DNA from: Ciona savignyi
Taxonomy: Eukaryota > Chordata > Ascidiacea > Phlebobranchia > Cionidae
NCBI GenBank assembly: GCA_000149265.1
Contig: CH002783.1
Coordinates: 28,837-92,836 of the forward strand
Direction: 5' to 3'
Length of the DNA: 64,000 nucleotides
Shown: positions 55,901-64,000 of the stretch, piece by piece
Position numbering within the stretch: the stretch's first letter is position 1
Layout: each line of letters starts with the position of its first letter
Notes under the pieces: model-generated
Database searches by the model: none
The model's input: only the letters and a program-made list of their open reading frames with translations
What the model was told of the DNA's origin: nothing
Translations under genes and position numbers: made by a program

Positions 55901-57611
55901 ATGTTGAGTTTAACCCAGGAACTCCTATCAAAAGGTTAATTATTGAACTTTCAGTTCTTTGTAAAAACTCTTGTTTTAATAAAAGGTTGAACTCAATGAA
56001 AAAGGCATAATCTTTATCATAATGATTACACGATTTTTTTTACAGATTTGCGGATGAATTGAACACAACCAAAGACTTCTTCGCTACCTTTGCTGACGAC
56101 CTGTGCAGTTCAAGTCAGCCCGTCGCTTTTCAGGTTTCGAATTACGGCTTCTGTTGGAACGGGGAGAAAATGGCTGAAACGTGAGAAGCCTTACTTAACG
56201 ACCTAGTTTTAAAATATATAGAAAACTGGGTTTAAAAGCAAAACCAACTCGTGATTCTAGCAGGGTAATATACATCACTGTGAGCTATATGGTTTGAAAT
56301 AGAACACCCACCCTCAGTTGTTCTCGGTCAGTTGTTTTGCGTTTTGACTTGTCGAAACCGCACTTAGAGACTACAGCTTTATACCCTCTTTCCAAATGTG
56401 GGTTTTGACTGTAATCCAACACCGGCGTCTGCGCAAGGGTCAGTCGCTGTCATTATTCCCGACCACGTGAAAAGTAATGGCTGCTGGGGTTGCTAACTAG
56501 ACTTGGAAATAAAATAAAAACCTTTTTAGTGCGTAGATAAACGCTACGAAATGTAATATTAAATTAAGATTGTTTTTAGCTACGACAAGCCGATACCGGA
56601 CAATGGGATTGAAGGTCAGTTTCTTAACCCCGAGGTCAAAGTGGTCACTTTGAAACGGGAGGTTCAAACTGTAATTGAAGACTTAAGAAAAATAAGTAAG
56701 GTGAGACACGCCCAGTACTCCTTATGTTACAAACACTCCATCATAATATCACTTATTACTTAACGACATAGCAATTACTGCATTTTATCAATATAACCAA
56801 ACTATTGTTGGCATATTTTACATATGAATCATCTGATATTCTGCAGGAAATATTAGAAACTGTGGCAGATATTGATCTTCCAGCCCCCATAATGCACTCA
56901 CCATTCTACGTCACACCTGACTTGTCGATATCGGAGATTCCTTGTGACGATGAAGATGATTGTTTTGATGTAGAAGGTTCGGCTGAACAAAGCGGTCAAG
57001 AACCTGCACAACCCAAAGGTAAAACTCAGCAAGGATTTTTTTATGTTAGATTACCTTTTACAACTTTAGAATACGGTAGGTGGAAAATTAAACCTTGAGG
57101 CTGATATTGGGCCCATACACACACACAAGTCAGCTTATGGGAAACAAACCGATAGTCCGTCAGCTAGGCGAGCTTACTTGTGTGGCCCCGGTTTTTTTAT
57201 CTTCTTGTGCTGCGTATCAACGAATTTATGTAGTGTATAATAGTCGGATTTTATCTGTCAGAGAATATTTATTTTCCGTGTATGCTTATAACGCTATTGT
57301 TTCAAACAGGAAAACTAGCGACCCCGATGTACGAACCATTCCCAATTGAAAAAACAGATGTTTACTTCAAACCGGTAATTACAGAAGACCGACCAGTTTT
57401 AACAACTGTTAGGCCGTTTGTGAATAAGAGCGAAAGTTCTGCGAAAGTTCCTTTGCTCGAACAAAAAGACGGAAACGCGAAAAACATTACGGTCTCCACT
57501 TTGATCTTGTCTGGCGACGGAAGAGGAGTTGCTTCCCGGTTATTTTCACGAAAACTCGTGGAATTATTTCTTTTCGCATTTTTCGCAATGTTCATTGCTC
57601 AAAGAGAGTGA
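49992..57611 (+). CDS. Glypican, GPC3/GPC5 (Dally) type
   Basis: Glypicans are GPI-anchored heparan sulfate proteoglycans that tune Wnt, Hedgehog and BMP signalling at the cell surface. Twelve exons: 49992-50139, 51168-51329, 52847-53006, 53583-53751, 53863-54020, 54147-54324, 55317-55365, 55562-55934, 56046-56180, 56580-56700, 56847-57018, 57310-57611. All phases agree. A signal peptide (VVTLAVLIVTIQFASCA) is followed by CGDVRRTF, EGPTCCTPAMEAKY, CSHCYGYTLIKTCPGLCRNV, an Arg-rich run RPHRRRRHRHR that may be a furin site, FCWNGEKM, an acidic DDEDDCFDVEGSAEQSG that supplies Ser-Gly attachment sites, and a C-terminal LFLFAFFAMFIA GPI signal. The GPTCC and CWNG.E contexts fit the GPC3/5 branch, not GPC1/2/4/6. 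Another in-frame ATG at 49923 would add 23 residues before the signal peptide. Confidence 0.93.
52360..52653 (-). other. Antisense open frame in glypican intron 2
   Basis: A 97-codon frame starts at an ATG (MGRISGVCNYRRN...) in a segment richer in G and C than the rest of the intron. No family is recognised, and the frame may be chance. The base composition instead suggests a constrained regulatory element. Confidence 0.2.
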
Positions 57612-58784
57612 GAGATACAGTAGTATTGTTGTGTAAGTCCTATTCAGTGGTGCAGAACGCCAAAGCTTGTGGCGCAAGGGGTCGCCTCTTCAATTTGTAA
57701 ATGCATTGTATTGTATTTCTTCCGACCAATTTTACTTTCTGCGATGATTTACCATTAAACGGCGAGAGCAACAGCAAATGTTAAAATTTTCAAGAAGTAT
57801 TCTTCTTTTTGCAATTACTGGACTTTCAACATTAAAATCGTTGATTTGTTACCTCCGTGTTCACTGCTGGTCGGTACGTGTGGAAACTGAGGAATCGTTA
57901 TATTATTTGAAATCTCACTGGGATTAATTCATTATTCTCTTAAACCTCGTGAATTTGTTTAAAGTAAAACATATATAAAAAAAACTGCTTGATTGGTTAA
58001 AACGGTCTTGGGAAATGGGTTTGATTAACTGTATATGTAGGCAAAGGAACGAAAACCAATCCGATATCAACAGATGGTCTCAGATAATTGCCATTTATGC
58101 TCTAGCGCTCCGTCTACCTCCACAATTAGTTATTGTAAAACTATTGGGTATCAGACAGTCGCAGCAAAATCGTAATGGTAAAACATGTAGAAATTAAAAT
58201 GAACCACTCGAAAAACCTTTGATTTGTGGGGGGCAACCACTTTGGTATTAATAATATTTATATATATTCAAGCTTTATATATATAAATGGATCACTTTAA
58301 TTAGTTATAAACAGTTTTATAGTTGGTTTAAATCTTCTTGATAATATGGCTGCTTATGTGCCATTAATTACAAGGGAGCAATGGTCAATACTGTTGAATT
58401 AAACAACTAGCCTGTTATAAAAATTAGCTGAAATCGTATAAAATAAATTACTGCTACTGTATGCAAACCTATAGCATATGTATCATAGTTTGGATGCATT
58501 AATATTAAACACAGTATTTCTGACTCATAATAGAAATCGGTAAGGTCAGAATACTTTTTCGTATACAAAAATTAAAATTTTGTATATCGCGTTGTTATTG
58601 TCTTATTACTTACACTACTTCAGCAAGTCATTGCCAGCTTCGGTGTATTTATTGGCCCTGACAATATTAAAGTTTTTTTAAACATGATAGGCAAACATGA
58701 ATGCTGCTCATCATGTAATCATTTGTCTGCACATTCATTTAATATATATAGGCAAACGGACGTTGGCTACTCCTGCTAACTTAG
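57612..58784. other. 3' flank of glypican
   Basis: Presumed glypican 3' UTR followed by AT-rich intergenic sequence. No gene, repeat family or RNA is recognised. Confidence 0.3.
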
Positions 58785-59441
58785 TCAATGTGGCGTACTT
58801 CCCATAAAGGCATCAAAGTCAAGTCCATTTCTAAACTCTAATGGCAACTCTGTTGAACGCCAATAGCAGAAACGGAAAGCTACCTCCTGCCGTGAACGCT
58901 CTGGGATATTGTCCTGATGGTCTATGAACTTGCTCCTATCTACGCATTTGGGGCAGTGACTGTCAGAACAATGGGAACAAATAAAACAGTAAGGAGTTTC
59001 ATTTAAGTTTCTAACACGGGGAGCATAGCTCGTAATAAACTTTAATTAACAAAGCGGCTAGTTTGTTAATCATTCATTTTAATACCAGGTATATTGGGTT
59101 TCCTGGTCTCTGATAATGGGAGTGATACTGCCCCTTTCTCAATGTCCGTAGAGCAGCTTGCACTTTTAATTAGTTACTCACTTCCCTTACGAACACCATT
59201 GATTTTGTTTTGACTGTGTATTAAAAAGGTAACTTAAAATAAAATTCAACATTCTTAAAAGTTGTAACATTCTTGTAACATTTTTGCTTACCTGGAATTC
59301 GGCGTACCCATGTTTAAAACAAAACACACCTCGGTTTGACAGTTTAAAAGATCGCGTGAATAGGCATACTGTATCAAACTGCCCCTTGCAATTAATCCAC
59401 CACCATTTATAAAATTCATTTTGACTATACGCTCGGTGTTT
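58785..59441 (-). CDS. Unrecognised Cys-rich protein, two exons visible
   Basis: Two open segments are joined by good splice signals. Exon 59441-59292 follows a TGCATGCAG acceptor, ends at CAG/GTAAGC, and reads KHRAYSQNEFYKWWWINCKG and later GVFCFKHGYAEFQ. Exon 59039-58785 follows GTTAATTAAAG, reads VRNLNETPYCFICSHCSDSH, CPKCVDRSKFIDHQDN, FRFCYWRSTELPLEFRNG and ends MGSTPH-stop. Both are phase 0 at the join and together make 134 codons. The C-x2-C-x2-C-x4-C-x2-C run suggests zinc binding. I do not recognise the family. An extra open piece lies between them near 59080-59170. There is no clear start exon; it may lie further right or the gene may be a transposon relic. Confidence 0.4.
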
Positions 59442-59682
59442 CTGCATGCATAAACGACCGGTTCCCTGGTTATCTAATCACTACTAGTATAAATTCTACA
59501 AACAGAAACTAATGGATTCCTGAGTTACCTATCCAAACTTGATAGTTTTCTGATTAAGATTATAATTTAAGATTATTGAGCTAATGGGTATTGGATGTCT
59601 ACCAATTTTAATTTTGTTATTATGGGGTCTTAAATCTGATTGATCACTGGTTTGAGTGAGGTTGATCAATGGTTTAAGAGTA

Positions 59683-60630
59683 GGGGAAGAGTGGGTAAAA
59701 TGGGCCACGTGGGTAAAATGGGCCCCCTCCAATTTTCAATATATTTTGAAGAATAAAAATTTGCTGCAAGAACCAGTGTCAGTATATCAAATTATGGAAT
59801 CTCCAAACCGAAGTTTGAGCGTGAAATCACCAAACTCAATGTTTTCTGTAGCTATTTAGGTTTGAGAAGGTCTGAATCTAAATTTGCAATTTTTGTTTTC
59901 TGCTAATATATAATAGAAAAGATCAAATACTAAAATAACTTTTACTGTAGTTAAATAGAACTATATAGCCTAGACCTACTTTTACTGGTAGAAATAAAAC
60001 TTATTTTTTAAATTTTTTTTTATAGAGATTTTAAGTCGTATGTTGGCACCTGTCTAATATGGGCCCCCTGTTCATTTGGTAACTAACGGGGCTAGAATTA
60101 GCATTAACAGTACTAAAGGGCTAGACTAAGCACTACTAGTCATATTATGTGTTTCACAATAAACTAAACGGGTTTTCTAAATGCTATTAATAACATGAAT
60201 TGATAGTTATGCTTCCACTAAAGTAGCAAGGTGTTATTGCATTAGTATACTAGTAACTGGGTATTAAATAAAAAGTAATTGCTGTAATCCAAAGTGTTAA
60301 ATTAAAAAAAAAAAACTACATCATAAAAATAAAAGTAATAACATTGTTTATATGGGAAGCGAATATTGATACTGTTATCTGGCAATATGTTAATGTCGAA
60401 AACGGGCCGGGGCCCATTTTAGACTACACCCTTGTCTAAAATGGGCCACTAACGAAATATTTTTCTTTGTTGATAAAATATATTTAACAAAAATTATTAG
60501 AAAGTTAACATGTTATGTGTGAAGACTTTGGTATTAGGTGACACCACATGAAAAACTTAAGTCCATCGGGCTTTATATCAGTAAAAAATCCGATTTGCAA
60601 CTAAAGGGCCCATTTTACCCACTCTTCCCC
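59683..60630. mobile_element. Tc1/mariner-like MITE, 948 bp
   Basis: Perfect 24-base terminal inverted repeats begin GGGGAAGAGTGGGTAAAATG at 59683 and end with the complement at 60630. They are flanked by TA on both sides (59681-59682, 60631-60632). GTGGGTAAAATGGGCC is repeated twice at the left end, and further GGGCCCAT/ATGGGCCC copies lie inside. No transposase frame is present. Confidence 0.85.
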
Positions 60631-61589
60631 TATTGGGTGTTATCCGGAAAATGCTTCATGGTAGAATATCTCAAAGTTTTTTTTGTACTGAAACCCACTA
60701 TCGATTTGTGTTGGTTGTAACTGTTTAGCTCTAAAGGGATTTCCTGTGGTAACTTGGGGTATGTAGACCGAAGATATATAAACAAGAGACTCTTGTTTAT
60801 ACATCTTCGTGTAGACCGCGTTTGTCAATTTTTAGTGTATTTTATTATTCTACAAGCGCCGAAAATTTGTAAAATGGCGACATTTTTTGGTCCATCGAAA
60901 AAAATTCCTTTAAGTCAATTCAGAAGAATTTACATTTTCAAATCAAAACCTAACACATCTACAAGATGCAACTCAATAGACCATGTGAATACTTTCTTTT
61001 AAATTGGAGCGCAAATCAGACTGATCACTAGTTTCAGTAGATTCGACTTTCTTTTTTGTTGGTGTAACATCTGTAAAGCCTAATCTGTCTCCGAAATAAT
61101 GTTTTTCAAAATGTCTATGTTAACCATTGTGAGTTCATTTTTTTGTAATAATGGACATAGTTTTTATAATTCCGTAAACCTCGTGGTTTTCTCTACTTTT
61201 GTACTGATGCTTGTAATGATACCGTATATTTTGCATACTGAATTTATAGACCTACGAAAAAACAGTTGGTAAGCTGGCTGTTTAATAATAATTGTTATGT
61301 GTATATTTATTTAAATACATTCTAACAGAAAACCGCTCAAGGCATAACGTCCAGTCAATAAAGAAATCACCAATCAACCAAAGTGAGATTTGGAGTGTAC
61401 AAGTCAGCGTGTTTAAACTGTTCCGCGTGTTAAGGACTTAAGTGTAAGTAGGTCGCACCAGAAGGAGGCCTTACAGTTGGTATACTGATTCTCTATCTAA
61501 ATATTTTATAATTTAACTTTCCAGATCTTTTGTATGTACAATAATAGCGAGTTCCTAATTTTCTTATAGTTTATTTTCTGGGAAAACTG

Positions 61590-62566
61590 CATAGATTATT
61601 ATGGGTCTCATTTCTAAAAATTGGACACATGCCGTTTTTTTCTTTTTGTTTCGTCAACCGCTTTACATGCATGGCTTGTGGCTTCGACATCTACTAGAAG
61701 AGTAATGAAATTACAATTAAACTTTGTCACTTGTTAGACAACATGGTCTAGGTATGCAGTATAAACATTTTGGGTAATAAACTATAGGGGATTTCCCTTA
61801 GACTCAAAAACCCAAAACGGTCATTTTTCTAAAAAAATACTTATTTAGAGCATAGCGCTTGAACAGCTGCTTCAATTTGGATCAGATTCGTTGAAATGTT
61901 AGTGCCCTTTCCGTCGTACCATTGACAAAAAAATAATAAAATTGTAAGATACCCTTAAACATATGATTTGTTGCTAAATCATGATTGTGTATCGCCCCTA
62001 CATTTCCAACAAGGAGTCGTCAAATTTAATTAAAACGGTATGAATTGTTAGACAACATGACCCAAATATGTAAAAACATAAATTTATATACTAAACCCAG
62101 GGGAATGCTCCGAAGCGATGAAAAACTCAACCGGGCGGAATTTAGCTTCATTTCACAATAGCGCTTGGCAAAAGGACTAAATTTAAAACATTTGTAGTAA
62201 AATGTTTTTAAATCTAGCACGATTATCCTCCTTTTTTAACTACACATAGAAAAGTAGTTTGGTTTGATAACTATGGGACCCATGCGTTTATGATTGCGGA
62301 AACAAAACTATGGCTGTCTGGTTAAAACTTTCTGGAACCTGACGTGCACATATCTGACAATAACATATATTGTGTAATGAACATTGATAACAGGATAAAA
62401 TTGTTACCTCTGGGACCCATGCGTTTATGCTTGCAGAAACCAACTATATATTCGGTGTATAAAATACAAACTGTGGTTAGGGACCCTGCTTGCATGAATA
62501 TATAGCATACAAAAGGTGTTTTACAAATATTGGTGGTGAAACACGTGGTTGAGACACTCTCTAGTT
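61590..62566 (+). repeat. Long dispersed repeat, copy 2
   Basis: Colinear, shorter partner of 6840-8455 with the same orientation and the same end (AACACGTGGTTGA followed by CACTCTCTAGTT). The segment AACTATGGGACCCATGCG occurs twice here (62270, 62420), so this copy has a local duplication that copy 1 lacks. Confidence 0.7.
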
Positions 62567-63790
62567 TTTACTTAAAATTGTGTGTTTCCGATCCGCGTTA
62601 CAGATCTTTAACCTTTCAATTTAACGCAAATATTTTCTTTTCCAGAAATATCAGCGATACGCAAAAAAAGTGCTCACACATAGGCTTCTTTTTCACATTT
62701 TTCGATAATTCAAAGGGAAAGCATAGTAACGAAAAATGCTTTCCTCCGCTACGCCCCAAGATGCGTGGCAATTACGTAAATCCATGAAAATACAACAAAT
62801 AAAGATTCCTGGAAAGACTAATATTAATAAAGACAAAACTAATTTAAGCAGTTACAGGAAATTTACTGTCCTGGAAGTACTGGTTTATTTTATCCACATT
62901 TTAAATGCTATGGCGTTACATGGTTTAAAAGAAAAAATGGTAAGAGGAAAACTTTGTTTTTATAATTGCTTATTTGGGAAGTTGTTCAAAAAGTACAATT
63001 TGATACTCTCCGAAAAAATTCGTCAAATTTATGTACATAAATGGTATTTTGATATTAGGCATGTGTTGCGGATTTGCACACATGCATGCGCGTAGACGGA
63101 GTGGTGTTTGTTTAATTATTAGATGTGCTTAAACTTATATACAAACAACCTTGTTTGCCAAACGAGTGTGTGGATCTGGGCCAGCATTTTAATAGTTAAA
63201 TAGTAAGCCTTTGTTAGCCTACTCGTTAAATGTATACACGGTGGATCGCCGCTGTGTTACCGCGGAATAAAGTCAGCTTTATGTTGAGCCTTCTTCACCT
63301 AAGTGTAATTCTGTTGATTTCACTTTGTTTTATTTGTTTTTTCTTTTGTTAAATAGTTACCCTCTACCTACAGTTTGTAATGTGATACTCGGCAGGAAGA
63401 ATTTGCCCCAGGGACAAAAAAATACTGCAGATAGTTCAGCTGCTTTTAAATCCCTTGTTTAATATCGAGTTTTGTTTATGTATTTTTAGGCATGAGTAAT
63501 AAAAATACATTTAGTGCCATCACAATAAATCTACTTATCATAGTAAAGTTTAAAGCACGAGTTGTCAGACTATATAAATCCTTGTTTTATCATTTTTTAC
63601 AATTAGAGAGGTGAAACTATGCTCTTTATGTCATTTTATTTAAGGGGAATTATCCTTTAGCAATAATATATCCTGCTTTATAGAGCCGTTATACTGCTGA
63701 TTTTGTTACACTGGAAAGGTTTTGTCATCTACTTGTCTACCAACAATCGCTATTTGCAGACAAAAATAGAATTTTTTACCTTGATTAGAA

Positions 63791-64000
63791 ATGATTATAC
63801 AACGAAAACCGATGATCCGGTATATAATGGTTGTTGTCTTATTCGTTTTCACTTGTATTGGCTGGTTTAGTAGCCGGCCAATAAAAATACTGAAACCAAT
63901 ATTCAATAATCGGCCACCGGGGACTATTCTAATGTGGGATCATCCATGGTCGGTTAGTTTCACAAGTCAATCGGAAGGGTCGACATTCGGAAGATGTCGG
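63791..64000 (+). CDS. Likely alpha-(1,3)-type fucosyltransferase, N-terminal part
   Basis: The frame starts at ATG 63791 and stays open to the window edge (70 codons). A short basic cytoplasmic end is followed by one membrane segment (YIMVVVLFVFTCIGWF), the type II layout of Golgi glycosyltransferases. After a stem comes PGTILMWDHPW, which resembles the ILLWT.PF motif at the start of the Glyco_transferase family 10 N-terminal domain, then FGRCR. Family 10 enzymes add fucose from GDP-fucose to N-acetyllactosamine-type glycans. The catalytic domain is off the window, so the name is tentative. Confidence 0.5.
   Translation, partial: MIIQRKPMIRYIMVVVLFVFTCIGWFSSRPIKILKPIFNNRPPGTILMWDHPWSVSFTSQSEGSTFGRCR

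Larger units (their letters stand above)
59442..63790. other. Repeat-rich intergenic region
   Basis: Holds a mariner-like element (59683-60630) and copy 2 of the long dispersed repeat (61590-62566). Short similarities to 4370-4830 occur at 59500-59530 and 60700-60765. The 119-codon frame at 62736-63095 is AT-rich, lacks splice or family support and is not called. Confidence 0.4.

Noticed and set aside
62736-63095. 119-codon + strand frame
   Set aside because: AT-rich, no recognisable domain, no matching splice signals, just beyond a dispersed repeat.

Overview
The window is a compact, AT-rich, intron-rich animal genome with no bacterial features. Introns are mostly GT-AG and often only 50-500 bases. 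The gene set (KIFAP3, DDX39B/UAP56, SCYL3, TDRD9, ZNF143/ZNF76, COPS7, a GPC3/5-type glypican) plus an antimicrobial-peptide-like precursor and a tRNA-like SINE point to an invertebrate chordate, most likely a tunicate such as Ciona. The species is inferred. The gene identities come from reading the exons and joining them by splice phase.

Layout. 522-2721 (-): 5' end of KIFAP3, with a tandem duplicate of coding exon 2 and a transposon in intron 1. 5031-5824 (+): a small secreted cationic peptide gene. 9180-14488 (-): a cytosolic-type sulfotransferase whose introns hold a dead hAT transposase and a hAT-type MITE. 17152-19986 (-): the DDX39B/UAP56 helicase, crossed by a 100-N gap that looks like an unmerged contig overlap. 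20480-23675: a 2.9 kb foldback-type element with minisatellite arms, inserted in a SINE and carrying a dead Myb/SANT-like Harbinger gene. 24851-45136: four minus-strand genes in a row, SCYL3 (pseudokinase), TDRD9 (piRNA helicase), a ZNF143/ZNF76-like seven-zinc-finger factor and COPS7. 45236-49991: transposon debris and intergenic DNA. 49992-57611 (+): a complete 12-exon glypican. 58785-59441 (-): an unrecognised Cys-rich gene. 63791-64000 (+): start of a likely fucosyltransferase.

The genes do not form one pathway. They are mostly single-copy cell-biology genes (ciliary transport, mRNA export, piRNA silencing, snRNA/mRNA transcription, COP9 signalosome), with accessory genes (secreted peptide, sulfotransferase, glypican, fucosyltransferase) in the more repeat-rich flanks. 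Mobile DNA is plentiful: at least nine SINE copies or pieces, several hAT-type elements with target-site duplications, one Tc1/mariner-like element with TA duplications, a foldback element, a Ty3/gypsy relic and a long dispersed repeat present at both ends of the window.

The most interesting items are the duplicated, phase-matched KIFAP3 exon pair, the antimicrobial-peptide-like precursor, the foldback element, and two probable assembly faults inside conserved genes (DDX39B gap; one-base frameshift in zinc finger 5 of the ZNF143-like gene).
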